From Weissella paramesenteroides ATCC 33313 (GTDB lineage: Bacteria > Bacillota > Bacilli > Lactobacillales > Lactobacillaceae): a DNA stretch of 64,000 nt. The notes below the pieces were generated by a model, which saw only the letters and a program-made list of their open reading frames with translations, was not told where the DNA came from and did not search any database. The stretch lies in contig NZ_GG697129.1 in the NCBI RefSeq assembly GCF_000160575.1, positions 124,001-188,000 of the forward strand, read 5' to 3'. Within the stretch, counting starts at the first letter, position 1. Every line of letters begins with the position of its first letter. A program made the translations under genes and the position numbers. Below, piece by piece: positions 17,819 through 26,897 of this stretch.

Positions 17819-18708
17819 GATCGGTTACTACTCTCCTTTCGGCGTTCGATATCACGGTGTCGCTCATTGACAACCCAATTCTTCGCTAAATCTTCATGCA
17901 AACGATGTGCAAAAGCAACCGAGCGATGTTGACCCCCAGTACAACCAAATGCCACAGTCAAAGTACTCTTTCCCTCGGCTTTATATTTTGGTAGTAGCCA
18001 CTTTATTTGCTCACTAATGCGTTCATAAAATTCCTTTGCATCATCTGTGCGCCAAACATAGTCAGCTACTGCTTTATCTAAACCTGTTAGTTGCCGCAAA
18101 TCTTCTTGGTAATAAGGATTAGGCAAAAATCTCACATCAAAGACTAAATCGGCATCAACCGCAATACCATATTTAAAGCCAAAGCTCATGACCTGAATTG
18201 AAAACGTTCCTGCCTGGTCAGTTTCTGAACCAAAGTGCGCTTGAATATAATTTCGTAATTGTCGTGGTGCGTAATCGTCAGTATGAATGATTTCACTGGC
18301 TAAGTCACGAATTTTCGCCAGTTTCTCGCGCTCTAATTGGATACCATATAAGGTACCACCTTCCCCAGATAAGGGATGTGAGCGTCGTGTTTCTTTATAA
18401 CGGGCAACTAGTTCACCATCAGAAGCATCGATATAAACAATTTTCAAATCATACTTGTCATAACTGTTTTTTCTTAGTTCCCGAACTTCGTGATCTAAGT
18501 CAGCAAAAAAACTTTGTGATCGTAAATCAATCATGACTGCTGCACGTTGGATATTTTCTTCATCTGAAATCATTTGCCAAAATTTTGGTAACATTGCAGG
18601 TGGTAAATTCTGAACTGTAAAATAACCAAGATCTTCAAATGCCTGAATGGCAACCGTTTTGCCAGCTCCACTCATACCAGTGACTATAACTAATTCTTTT
18701 TTGTCCAT
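17815..18708 (-). CDS. rapZ: RapZ (YvcJ) nucleotide-binding protein
   Basis: A 297-residue P-loop protein; in Gram-positives it hydrolyses nucleotides and affects competence and sRNA control. Walker A GMSGAGKTVA is at residues 10-19. The C-terminal domain ends with the family hallmark VAFGCTGGQHRSVAFAHRL near 255-273 and a basic tail (NERHRDIERRK). RBS GAGGAGG. It is the first gene of the rapZ-yvcK-whiA run. Confidence 0.96.
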   Translation of the reverse strand: MDKKELVIVTGMSGAGKTVAIQAFEDLGYFTVQNLPPAMLPKFWQMISDEENIQRAAVMIDLRSQSFFADLDHEVRELRKNSYDKYDLKIVYIDASDGELVARYKETRRSHPLSGEGGTLYGIQLEREKLAKIRDLASEIIHTDDYAPRQLRNYIQAHFGSETDQAGTFSIQVMSFGFKYGIAVDADLVFDVRFLPNPYYQEDLRQLTGLDKAVADYVWRTDDAKEFYERISEQIKWLLPKYKAEGKSTLTVAFGCTGGQHRSVAFAHRLHEDLAKNWVVNERHRDIERRKESSNRS

Positions 18709-18781
18709 CTGGTTATCCTCCTCTTAATTTATCTTGTCCATTGTATCATTTTTAAGATACACCCGGGTATTCTCATTAATG

Positions 18782-18813
18782 AAAAAACTGGTTCCCAAAC
18801 CTTGAGAACCAGT
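18782..18813 (-). terminator. Terminator of the 39-residue protein gene
   Basis: ACTGGTTC and GAACCAGT arms followed on the minus strand by TTTTTT. Confidence 0.85.
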
Positions 18814-18822
18814 CAAATACTG

Positions 18823-18942
18823 CTATTTTTTAGTTGTTTGTCGACTTGCTTCGTGCAGTGCTTTCAATGCACGCTTACGAGTTTTGATATTAGGACTCTT
18901 CATTTTACGTCTAGCTGACGCAACATCTAACTTCTCTGCCAT
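18823..18942 (-). CDS. 39-residue basic protein (putative metal-homeostasis type)
   Basis: MAEKLDVASARRKMKSPN begins a 39-codon frame with a very basic middle (IKTRKRALKAL). GAGAGGTAAC precedes ATG, and a strong terminator follows the stop, so it looks like a true gene. From memory, similar short proteins with a SPNIKTRKRALK core in Lactobacillales are annotated as putative metal homeostasis proteins; I cannot confirm this. No signal peptide or membrane segment. Confidence 0.7.
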   Translation of the reverse strand: MAEKLDVASARRKMKSPNIKTRKRALKALHEASRQTTKK

Positions 18943-19020
18943 GATTGTTACCTCTCAATACATTGAATTTAACTTACAAAATATAAGTATAATACTTCGT
19001 GATAAAATTGCAAGTCAGAC

Positions 19021-21876
19021 CTAATTTATTTCTTTTGCTCGTTGCCGATCTCGAACCATAATTGGCCCTAAATATTGTCCAGTGTATGAAGTTGGAGTTG
19101 CAGCAATTTTTTCTGGCGTTCCTGTTACCAAGACATTACCACCGCCTTCACCACCTTCGGGACCCATATCAATCAACCAATCAGCTGTTTTGATGACATC
19201 TAAATTATGTTCAATAATCAAGACTGAATTACCACCATCAACAAGCCGTTGCAGAACCTCTAACAACCTAGAAATATCTGCCACGTGCAAACCTGTTGTT
19301 GGCTCATCTAGTATATAGAATGTTTTCCCTGTTGATCGACGTTGCAATTCAGATGCCAACTTCATTCGTTGTGCCTCACCACCTGACAAGGTTGTTGCGG
19401 ATTGACCCAACTTCACATATCCTAGACCCACATCAACCATTGTTTGCAACTTACGGTGAATTTTTGGAATAGCAGCGAAAAAGTCGACCGCTTGCTCCGC
19501 AGTTAAGTTCAATACATCCGCAATTGTTAAGCCACGATAAGTCACTTCAAGAGTTTCAGAATTATAACGGGTACCACCACAAACTTCACAAGTCACATAT
19601 ACATCTGGCAAAAAGTTCATTTCAATTTTAATAACGCCATCGCCTTTACATGCTTCACACCGACCACCTTTCGTATTAAATGAAAAGCGTCCTTTCTTGT
19701 ATCCGCGCATTTTGGCTTCGTTTGTCTGAGCAAATAGTTCTCGAATGTCGTCAAAGACCCCTGTGTAGGTCGCTGGATTTGAGCGTGGTGTACGACCAAT
19801 TGGGCTCTGGTCAATATCAACAATTTTATCAATATTTTCATAACCCGTTATTTTACGGTACTTACCAGGTTTCTCCGAATTATGATTAAGTTCCATTTTC
19901 AACGCCCGTTTAAGGATCGTATTAACTAAGGTTGACTTACCTGATCCTGATACCCCAGTCACTACGGTAAACTTACCTAATGGGAAATCAACTTTAATAT
20001 TTTTTAGATTGTTTTCGGCAGCTCCTGAAATCGTAATCTTCTGTCCATTACCTGGACGACGTGTTTCTGGCACTGGAATAAATTTTTTCCCAGCAAGGTA
20101 CTGTCCCGTTAACGACTGTGGATTTTCTTCAATTTCAACCGGTGTCCCGGTAGCCATAATTTCACCACCATGTTCACCAGCACCAGGTCCCACGTCAATA
20201 ATGTAATCAGCTGCACGCATGGTATCTTCATCATGTTCGACCACAATCAATGTATTGCCTAAGTCACGCATTTGATGCAACGAATGAATCAAGCGATCAT
20301 TATCGCGCTGATGTAATCCAATTGATGGTTCATCAAGAACATACATAACACCAGACAAATTTGATCCGATTTGTGTTGCTAAACGAATTCGTTGTGCTTC
20401 ACCACCTGACAAAGTTCGAGCCGAACGTGACAACGTCAAATATTCTAGCCCAACGTTTTTCAAGAAACGTAATCGATCTTTAATCTCCTTAACAATTGGT
20501 GCTGCAACTTCTTGATCCTGTTGCCCAAATGACAATTGTTCAAAAAATGATAGTTCATGGTCTACTGATTGTTCAGAAATCTGACCAATATTTTGACCAC
20601 CAATTTTCACAGACAATGCGCCCTCATTTAACCGATAGCCATGACATGCTTGACATGGTAATTCATCCATATAGCTACGCATTTGCTCACGTGTAAAATC
20701 AGAATTTGATTCACGATAACGCCGGTTAATGTTATTCATCACACCTTCAAAGACAACGTCAACGTCACGCACACCACCAAAATCATTTTCATAATGGAAA
20801 TGAAATGTTTTTTCTCCTGATCCATATAAAATAAGTTCACGCTGTTCATCCGTTAACTCTTCAAAAGGTACATCCATTGGAATGTTCCTTGAATCGGCAA
20901 ATTGACGAAGCATTTCAGGATAATATGATGAAGAAATTGGGTTCCAAGCGTCAATTGCTCCTTCAGCTAAAGTCTTACTCTGATCAGGCACAACGCGATC
21001 AATATCAACTTCCAATGTGATACCTAAGCCACCACATACTGGACAAGCTCCCAAAGGCGCATTGAATGAAAATAGCTGTGGTTCAAGTTTACCCACTGCA
21101 AAGTTTTTTAAGGGTCCAGTGTAGTGGTCTGAATACGTCAACTGTTGTTCTTCTCCTCTAACAACATCCACTGTTACCAAACCTTCCGCTAGCCGCATTG
21201 CAGATTCAAAGGATTCAAAAAGTCGTGCCCGTGAACTCTCACGGAGGATAATTCGATCGACAACAATCGCAATATCATGATATTTATTCTTATTTAAATC
21301 AATATCATCAGTCACCTCATGCATTTCACCGTCAACAATAAATCGAACAAACCCCTCCTTTTGAATTCTTTCAAAAGCAGTGGCATGTGAACCACGTTTA
21401 TGGCGAATAATTGGCGCCAATATTTGTAATCGACTCCCTTCAGGCAATCGTTCTGAAAGATCATTTAACATCTGATCGATCGACTTTTTAACAATCGTAC
21501 CATCTGCCGCAGGATCTGGTTTGCCGACACGTGCAAATAGTAAACGATAGTAATCATTAATTTCCGTAACGGTTCCTACCGTTGATCGCGGATTTTTTGA
21601 TGTCGTTTTTTGATCAATTGAGATAGCCGGACTTAATCCATCAATTGCATCAACATCTGGTTTGTCCATTTGTCCCAAAAATTGACGTGCATACGCCGAT
21701 AGGCTTTCAACATACCGTCTTTGCCCCTCAGCATACAACGTGTCAAATGCTAACGAACTCTTTCCAGAACCTGATAATCCTGTCATGACAACAAACTTAT
21801 CTCTTGGGATATCCACATCTACATTTTTTAAATTATGAGCGCGTGCGCCATGAATTTTAATCCAATCATTGACCAT
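19021..21876 (-). CDS. uvrA: Excinuclease ABC subunit A
   Basis: Damage-recognition subunit of nucleotide excision repair; a dimeric ABC-type ATPase that loads UvrB. The 951-residue protein is full length. It has two ATPase heads: Walker A GLSGSGKSSL (about 33) with signature LSGGEAQRIRLA (about 493), and GVSGSGKSTL (about 645) with LSGGEAQRMKLA (about 835). Zinc modules are visible as CPVCGGLG, CQACHGYRL and CEACKGDG/CEVCGGTRY. RBS AAAGGAG. uvrB is normally the upstream partner but is not adjacent here; the next gene upstream is divergent. Confidence 0.98.
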   Translation of the reverse strand: MVNDWIKIHGARAHNLKNVDVDIPRDKFVVMTGLSGSGKSSLAFDTLYAEGQRRYVESLSAYARQFLGQMDKPDVDAIDGLSPAISIDQKTTSKNPRSTVGTVTEINDYYRLLFARVGKPDPAADGTIVKKSIDQMLNDLSERLPEGSRLQILAPIIRHKRGSHATAFERIQKEGFVRFIVDGEMHEVTDDIDLNKNKYHDIAIVVDRIILRESSRARLFESFESAMRLAEGLVTVDVVRGEEQQLTYSDHYTGPLKNFAVGKLEPQLFSFNAPLGACPVCGGLGITLEVDIDRVVPDQSKTLAEGAIDAWNPISSSYYPEMLRQFADSRNIPMDVPFEELTDEQRELILYGSGEKTFHFHYENDFGGVRDVDVVFEGVMNNINRRYRESNSDFTREQMRSYMDELPCQACHGYRLNEGALSVKIGGQNIGQISEQSVDHELSFFEQLSFGQQDQEVAAPIVKEIKDRLRFLKNVGLEYLTLSRSARTLSGGEAQRIRLATQIGSNLSGVMYVLDEPSIGLHQRDNDRLIHSLHQMRDLGNTLIVVEHDEDTMRAADYIIDVGPGAGEHGGEIMATGTPVEIEENPQSLTGQYLAGKKFIPVPETRRPGNGQKITISGAAENNLKNIKVDFPLGKFTVVTGVSGSGKSTLVNTILKRALKMELNHNSEKPGKYRKITGYENIDKIVDIDQSPIGRTPRSNPATYTGVFDDIRELFAQTNEAKMRGYKKGRFSFNTKGGRCEACKGDGVIKIEMNFLPDVYVTCEVCGGTRYNSETLEVTYRGLTIADVLNLTAEQAVDFFAAIPKIHRKLQTMVDVGLGYVKLGQSATTLSGGEAQRMKLASELQRRSTGKTFYILDEPTTGLHVADISRLLEVLQRLVDGGNSVLIIEHNLDVIKTADWLIDMGPEGGEGGGNVLVTGTPEKIAATPTSYTGQYLGPIMVRDRQRAKEIN

Positions 21877-22083
21877 AAAACGTCTCCTTTAATCTCGATT
21901 ATGCTAACTGTATTATACCCCTTTTGACAACCGTATTGTTAATTAAAACTTAATAATACGCCATACCATTAATTTTAACAAAATTTTATTTTATAATTTG
22001 CGATATTTTCTACGTTTTTTGGCCACCGACCTTAATTTCACGTATAATGGAGCTTAGTATTAACTATTGGAGGTTGTCAACTC

Positions 22084-22374
22084 ATGAATCACAAGACTGC
22101 CAAAGCATGGTCTTTGCGCTGGATTGCACAGCATCTTGCATCATTTATCCTATTGATTGGTGCTGTACTTGCTGCTGCTGCTGTACTAACAGTGCTAGTT
22201 ATTGCGGTTGAAGAGGTTATCGCACTTGTCTTTGCACAACGTTTAATTAACACTTACACCAATGTGTATGGCAATGCCTGGACAACTATCGCTTGGCATT
22301 TTGTTATCGTATTTTCTCTGGTCACTTTTTGGTCAGCCGTCGATACATTCATTCCAGAACCAACAGAAGAATAA
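22084..22374 (+). CDS. Small two-helix membrane protein
   Basis: A 96-residue unrecognised protein. A basic N-terminus (residues 1-18) precedes a hydrophobic helix (about 19-50), then a short loop and a second helix (about 68-88), ending with an acidic tail. GGAGG lies ten bases upstream, and a clear TATAAT is at about 22040. It ends at a strong hairpin shared with the convergent HerA-like gene. No function is suggested. Confidence 0.7.
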   Translation: MNHKTAKAWSLRWIAQHLASFILLIGAVLAAAAVLTVLVIAVEEVIALVFAQRLINTYTNVYGNAWTTIAWHFVIVFSLVTFWSAVDTFIPEPTEE

Positions 22375-22380
22375 TGATAT

Positions 22381-22418
22381 AAAGCCTATGGAGTTGAAAT
22401 GCATTCTCCATAGGCTTT
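22381..22418. terminator. Bidirectional terminator between convergent genes
   Basis: 13-bp perfect arms AAAGCCTATGGAG and CTCCATAGGCTTT, 12-base loop, T tract on the plus side; the A run on the left is short, so it is stronger for the plus strand. Confidence 0.88.
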
Positions 22419-22435
22419 TTCATTATCATTTTAAA

Positions 22436-23614
22436 CTAGAAAAACTGTGGTGTTGTTGTCTGATGATTCATTTCTGAAATAAATAAAATAGCTAGTTCTT
22501 TTGGTGGTACAAAATTATTGCCTGCCAGTAATGCCTGACCGACATTTTGATGAGCTATTCGTTGGCTATAACTTTGCAACGCAGGTATTTGCTCTAATTC
22601 ACGACTTGTATTTAATTGATGAACCAAATAATGCCCAAACTGACCTAATAATTCAACAGGTAAATCAAGTGGACTTTGCGTGGTCAACATTAAGAACAAA
22701 CCCACTTTACGTCCTTCTCGAGCAATTCGAAAAATACCATTTGTTGCTAAATATTCCGTCATTAAGTAACGATGGGCCTCATCAATCAACAAGGTAACTG
22801 GCACACTTTGCCGCAATTGTTGCTTTTCACGTAATAATGCTGTTGTTAACAGTGATACAATCACCTGCCCAATTTCTAGGTCACCAGCAAATGAAGAACA
22901 GTCAATGACTAAAATTTTGTGGTCACTACGATGACTAGCAAACAATCGTAATAGGTACATTACATCTGTTTGCATATGAGATGGTTCAATCTCATCTTCT
23001 AACAAAGGCATATGAAAGAGTTGTCGGAAACGTCTTTGACTGGTTAACCGTTTAATACGCCGAACTAATGGTAAACATTTTGCGAAACCCGTCTCATCAA
23101 TTTTTTGACCAATCAAATCAAAGTTATCCACTGGCATGGCATATTCTTGTCTGAGTTGCTCAGGAAGCGCTTCTAAATCAACTGGCTGTGGATAGTGATA
23201 GAGGCTATGCATGTCCTTTTCAAAAGTGTTCCAAGGACGGTCTACCTTTTTATATATGCCATTTTCATGGACAATATTTTTTTGTATTTTTAAGCTGTCC
23301 AATGCATCGGACAATTTTTCTTGTATATCATGGTCTGTTACACCAAATAATAAACTCAAATCCTGACCGGTTAATTTTTCGTAATCAATGTATGCGTTAT
23401 AGCCTAATTTGGCCACAACAGCATTTGGAAGGTGCGTATATTCTCCAGTTGGGTCAATAATCATGGCGGTTTGATTTTGATCCATTAGACCATGCAAAAT
23501 CGTCATGGCACTTGTTGATTTACCACTGCCAGTTGCCCCTACAATCAATAGATGTTGTTGTAATAGTTTATCTGCTGATACTGTTAGTTCTGCTGATAAT
23601 GGTATTGATATCAT
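22436..23614 (-). CDS. HerA-like P-loop ATPase (DUF87 type)
   Basis: A 392-residue ATPase of the HerA/FtsK-like clade. Residues 1-30 carry LTVSADKLLQQHLLIVGATGSGKST with Walker A GATGSGKST; a middle insertion is followed by Walker B VTLLIDEAHRYL (about 265) and the ARG-finger region FRIAREGRKVGLFLMLTTQSP (about 285-305). HerA-type proteins pump or unwind DNA, often with NurA; no nuclease gene is next to it. The frame opens at 23635, but GAAGGG is seven bases before the ATG at 23614. The gene follows an 80-residue membrane protein with only 22 bp between, so they are likely co-transcribed. Confidence 0.8.
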   Translation of the reverse strand: MISIPLSAELTVSADKLLQQHLLIVGATGSGKSTSAMTILHGLMDQNQTAMIIDPTGEYTHLPNAVVAKLGYNAYIDYEKLTGQDLSLLFGVTDHDIQEKLSDALDSLKIQKNIVHENGIYKKVDRPWNTFEKDMHSLYHYPQPVDLEALPEQLRQEYAMPVDNFDLIGQKIDETGFAKCLPLVRRIKRLTSQRRFRQLFHMPLLEDEIEPSHMQTDVMYLLRLFASHRSDHKILVIDCSSFAGDLEIGQVIVSLLTTALLREKQQLRQSVPVTLLIDEAHRYLMTEYLATNGIFRIAREGRKVGLFLMLTTQSPLDLPVELLGQFGHYLVHQLNTSRELEQIPALQSYSQRIAHQNVGQALLAGNNFVPPKELAILFISEMNHQTTTPQFF

Positions 23615-23636
23615 ATTTTCACCCTTCTTTGTCATA

Positions 23637-23879
23637 TTAAATCAAACGAATTAAATCCCAAATAACGTTTATCAACCAGATAGCTGCTGTCGCAAAATAT
23701 AGCCATTTTTCTTTTGTGCGGACACTAAAACCAATAATGCCAAATAAAACAACGACTACCAAGTGGTACCAAATAACCTGATTTATAAACACATCAAATA
23801 ATGAATAAATCCCCAAAAGTATCATCATCAATGCAAATATGACCAGTACCCACTTACCAAAGTTAAATCCTTTTTTCAC
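23637..23879 (-). CDS. 80-residue membrane protein
   Basis: Unrecognised. Three hydrophobic helices (about 10-28, 36-53, 58-78) with a basic N-terminus (MKKGFNFGKW) and one short basic loop (RTKEKW). It is upstream of the HerA-like ATPase gene in an apparent two-gene operon. RBS GGAGG lies upstream. A functional tie to the ATPase is inference from position only. Confidence 0.65.
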   Translation of the reverse strand: MKKGFNFGKWVLVIFALMMILLGIYSLFDVFINQVIWYHLVVVVLFGIIGFSVRTKEKWLYFATAAIWLINVIWDLIRLI

Positions 23880-24007
23880 GCTTTACATTCCTCCAATAAA
23901 ATCACTATCCTTATGTTACCGTTAGTTACAAAATAATGCGATAGCAACTACTTGCAAATTACTATTTTAAATGCGAAAGTAGATTTAGATTACTAAGGAG
24001 GTTTTTT

Positions 24008-24847
24008 ATGTCGATTCCAAATATTACATTAAATGATGGTCACCAGTTACCTAACTTAGGACTTGGAACTTATCAACTAAAAGGAGGCGCAGGATTCCAA
24101 CAAATTCTCGCAGCAATTAAAAGCGGTTATCGTCTAATTGACTCAGCTACTAACTATGATAATGAAGGAATTGTTGGTAAAGCAATTCGTCATTCTGGCG
24201 TACCACGTTCAGAATTCTTCATTACATCAAAGCTACCTGGTAAATATCATGACTATGAAAGTGCGCGGGATGCTATTCAAGAATCACTAGCCCGCATGGG
24301 GATTGATTATTTCGATTTGTTTATCATTCACTGGCCATTGCCAAAACGTGGTTTATACGTTGAAGCTTGGCAAGCTTTGGTAGATGCACAAAAGCAAGGT
24401 CTCATTCGTTCAATCGGTGTATCGAATTTCGAACCTGAACATTTAGATCGAATTATTGAAGAAACTGGGGTTAAACCCGCTGTCAACCAAATTGAAATTC
24501 ATCCTTATTGGGTGCAAGAAGACAATGTTTTGGAAAACCTACGTCGCGGCATTAAGGTTGAGGCTTGGAGCCCACTTGGCCGTGGTAGCGCAGCTTTGAA
24601 AGAACCAGTGATTCAGAAAATTGCCGAAAAATACGGTAAATCAACAAGCCAAATCATTACTCGTTGGCATATTGACCGTGGTATTATCCCGGTTTTGCGC
24701 TCATCTAACCCTGCCCACCAACGTGAAGATCTTGATGTCTTTGATTTTGAACTAGAAAATAATGAAATTGCCGCAATCAACGACCTAAATCGCGAAGACG
24801 GTCGAATTGATGGTCAAGACCCAAATGAGTACGAAGAGTTTGAGTAA
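24008..24847 (+). CDS. Aldo/keto reductase
   Basis: NADPH-dependent carbonyl reductase of the AKR superfamily (AKR5-like, resembling 2,5-diketo-gluconate reductases). The 279-residue TIM barrel shows LGLGTYQL, the catalytic set Asp/Tyr (LIDSATNYDNE, about 50), Lys (FITSKLPG) and His (DLFIIHWPLP), and the NADPH loop PVLRSSNPAHQREDLDVFDF near the C-terminus. AAGGAGG precedes the start. It is monocistronic; the DNA after it is the hairpin-repeat region. Physiological substrate unknown. Confidence 0.9.
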   Translation: MSIPNITLNDGHQLPNLGLGTYQLKGGAGFQQILAAIKSGYRLIDSATNYDNEGIVGKAIRHSGVPRSEFFITSKLPGKYHDYESARDAIQESLARMGIDYFDLFIIHWPLPKRGLYVEAWQALVDAQKQGLIRSIGVSNFEPEHLDRIIEETGVKPAVNQIEIHPYWVQEDNVLENLRRGIKVEAWSPLGRGSAALKEPVIQKIAEKYGKSTSQIITRWHIDRGIIPVLRSSNPAHQREDLDVFDFELENNEIAAINDLNREDGRIDGQDPNEYEEFE

Positions 24848-24849
24848 TA

Positions 24850-25122
24850 AAAAGAGCTGATTAATTTTCGCTCTTGGAAGTGAATATAAGGCGTAACCTC
24901 GACGTATTCGCCGTAGCGACTGCGTAGGCATTACGGCGTGTTTATGACTTATATTCACTGGAAAGAAAATTTATCGCGTTTATGGAGAGCGTGACAATAA
25001 GCGCTTAGCGTTCTGGTATAAGGTCTGTTTTGTGCCCTGGCGCTGCAAGCGGCTGGGTCAAAATTGGACTTATATAAGGAATGCTGCTTATCGGAGCGCG
25101 TTTAGAAAAAGAGCTGATATGC
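24850..25122. repeat. Tandem foldback elements (hairpin repeat family, locus A)
   Basis: Two large imperfect hairpins in a row, then a third broken start. Unit 1 has 12-bp arms AGTGAATATAAG/CTTATATTCACT inside GATTAATTTTC-type outer arms and an inner GCCGTA/TACGGC stem. Unit 2 begins AGAGCGTGACAATAAGCGCTTA and ends GGAGCGCGTTTA, enclosing a long stem. The third unit restarts with AAAAAGAGCTGAT. Edge sequences recur at 38.7 kb (locus B), 37.7 kb and, in part, 55.8 kb. No coding potential. The region separates convergent genes. Confidence 0.75.
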
Positions 25123-25161
25123 TGCCGTTTTGAGGTCCAATAACTTTTCATTGAAGCTAAT

Positions 25162-25192
25162 AAAAGCACAGATGTTTTGCACCTGTGCTTTT
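25162..25192. terminator. Terminator of the uracil-DNA glycosylase-like gene
   Basis: Perfect arms AAAAGCACAG and CTGTGCTTTT with an 11-base loop; T-ended on both strands. Confidence 0.85.
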
Positions 25193-25203
25193 ACTTTGCA
25201 ATT

Positions 25204-25791
25204 TTACTTTTCATTCATCAACTCACGTACTCGAGCTTGTAATCTTGGTACAATGTCAGCTTCAAACCAAGGATTTTTGCGCAACCAGATATTATTTCTT
25301 GGTGATGGATGAACGATTGGCATAAATTTAGGTTCAAATTCTTGTGACCGTTTAATAACAGCTGTCATAGTTTCAGATTTTTTAATTGGTAAATAGAAAC
25401 GTTGTGCATAAGCACCCACCAAAATAATCAATGAAACTTTTGGCATATCCGCTAGCATTTTAGGATGCCATTTTTCAGCAAATCCCTTACGTGGCGGTAA
25501 ATCACCACTTTTGCCTTTACCAGGAAAATAGAAATCTAGTGGTAAATTACCAACTTTACCACTATTGTAAAATTCATCTGAGGTAATACCCATCCATTCT
25601 CGTAACCGATCACCACTTTGATCATTGAACGGAATACCCGTTTGTTCCACTTTTGCACCAGGTGCTTGACCAATAATCAATATACGAACATCTGGTCCTA
25701 CTTGATAAACTGGTCCAATGCCCCGTTCAGTATAGGACTGATTTTGTTCATCAGCCATAATGGCCTGTTTGATATCCAAAAAATCACTCAT
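25204..25791 (-). CDS. Uracil-DNA glycosylase family protein
   Basis: A 195-residue member of the UDG superfamily, likely removing uracil from DNA to start base excision repair. Motif 1 is GQAPGAKVEQTG (about 41-52) and motif 2 is VHPSPRNN (about 161-168), the pattern of the family 4/5-like or YcgM-type UDGs rather than classical Ung. No FeS cysteines are evident. It is a single gene with its own hairpin. The exact subfamily is uncertain. Confidence 0.85.
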   Translation of the reverse strand: MSDFLDIKQAIMADEQNQSYTERGIGPVYQVGPDVRILIIGQAPGAKVEQTGIPFNDQSGDRLREWMGITSDEFYNSGKVGNLPLDFYFPGKGKSGDLPPRKGFAEKWHPKMLADMPKVSLIILVGAYAQRFYLPIKKSETMTAVIKRSQEFEPKFMPIVHPSPRNNIWLRKNPWFEADIVPRLQARVRELMNEK

Positions 25792-25998
25792 TCGTCTAAT
25801 CCTCTTCTGACGTATTTTTCAAATCATCTTCACTATATGGACTCATTCTAACACGTTGATTAATGCAATGCACTTGACCTACAAATTACAAAAAGTGTCC
25901 GTTTACCTCATGCCAAATTATCTTTACTTAACGCCAGTTTAACCAAATCAGATTTGTTATAATAGGAAACAAAATAACGAACACAGGAGTAATTTATT

Positions 25999-26496
25999 AT
26001 GACTGAATCTATGAATTATTGGATTAAAAATCTCCATCTTGAACCACATCCAGAGGGTGGCTATTTTGTTGAAACTACCCGCAGTAATGAATCACTCGAC
26101 TTGCCACAAGGAAGCCGTCCACTATTTACCTCAATTATTTTTTTATTGACCACTGATAACCCTTCACACTTTCATCGTTTATCTTCAGATGAAACTTGGT
26201 TTTACCATGCTGGTTCACCACTAACGGTACACTGTATTTTCCCAGATGGTCATTATGAGGCAATTAAAATTGGCCCAAACCTTACAAACGGTGAATGCCT
26301 TTCATATACTGTACCTAAGGGCACAATCTTTGGTTCAAGTGTTAGCGATAGTTTCAGCGTTGTCAGCTGTGTGGTAACCCCTGGGTTTGATTACAATGAT
26401 TTTGAACTTTTTACCCAGTCAACATTAATTAATAAATATCCAGAACATACATCAGTTATTAAACAATTAGCTTATGAAGAGATTCTAAAACAATAA
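25999..26496 (+). CDS. Cupin_5 / DUF985 family protein
   Basis: A 165-residue double-stranded beta-helix protein. Family marks are LEPHPEGGYFVET (about 15-27) and SHFHRLSSDETWFYHAGSPL (about 55-74), which holds the conserved His/Glu cluster; the fold is related to epimerases. Role and ligand are unknown. Promoter TATAAT at about 25959 and ACAGGAG before ATG are clear. It stands alone and ends at a bidirectional hairpin shared with the PTS operon. Confidence 0.88.
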   Translation: MTESMNYWIKNLHLEPHPEGGYFVETTRSNESLDLPQGSRPLFTSIIFLLTTDNPSHFHRLSSDETWFYHAGSPLTVHCIFPDGHYEAIKIGPNLTNGECLSYTVPKGTIFGSSVSDSFSVVSCVVTPGFDYNDFELFTQSTLINKYPEHTSVIKQLAYEEILKQ

Positions 26497-26535
26497 AAAA
26501 CAATCAGTGGCCTATTTATTACCACTGATTGTTTT
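26497..26535. terminator. Bidirectional terminator, cupin gene / gat operon
   Basis: 14-bp perfect arms AAAACAATCAGTGG and CCACTGATTGTTTT, flanked by A and T runs on the two sides. Confidence 0.9.
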
Positions 26536-26580
26536 TTGTTAGCATCCAGCTGACTTCAACACGCCCGCTGTCTCATTAAC

Positions 26581-26868
26581 TTATAGTTTTGCTTCAATTT
26601 CTTCAAAAACCTTTTGCGTACCAACACCAGTTAGCAAGGCAACCCCATTGATAACCTTATCTTTAATTGCACTTGGCACCATCGTTGTTGAAACCACAAT
26701 ATCATAATCATCATTTTCGATAGCACTAACTTCATCAGCAATTTTTGACTGCAAGAATTTTACCTGATCAATCTTGCCAACTGATTCAAGATAATCCTTA
26801 ATTTTACCTGTTGCAACTGTTGAAGTTGCGATACCTGTTCCACAAACGACCATTAATGACTTTGCCAT
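26581..26868 (-). CDS. gatB: PTS galactitol-type EIIB
   Basis: A 95-residue cytoplasmic phosphotransfer protein; the phosphorylated Cys is in VVCGTGIATSTVA (Cys9). It passes phosphate from EIIA to the sugar alcohol bound by EIIC. It is the last gene of a five-gene operon (regulator, EIIA-like, EIIA, EIIC, EIIB), 29 bp after gatC. The Gat family also includes pentitol permeases, so the substrate may be galactitol, ribitol, arabitol or xylitol. Confidence 0.9.
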   Translation of the reverse strand: MAKSLMVVCGTGIATSTVATGKIKDYLESVGKIDQVKFLQSKIADEVSAIENDDYDIVVSTTMVPSAIKDKVINGVALLTGVGTQKVFEEIEAKL

Positions 26869-26897
26869 AATTATTTCTCCTTTTTACGAGTAACTTT

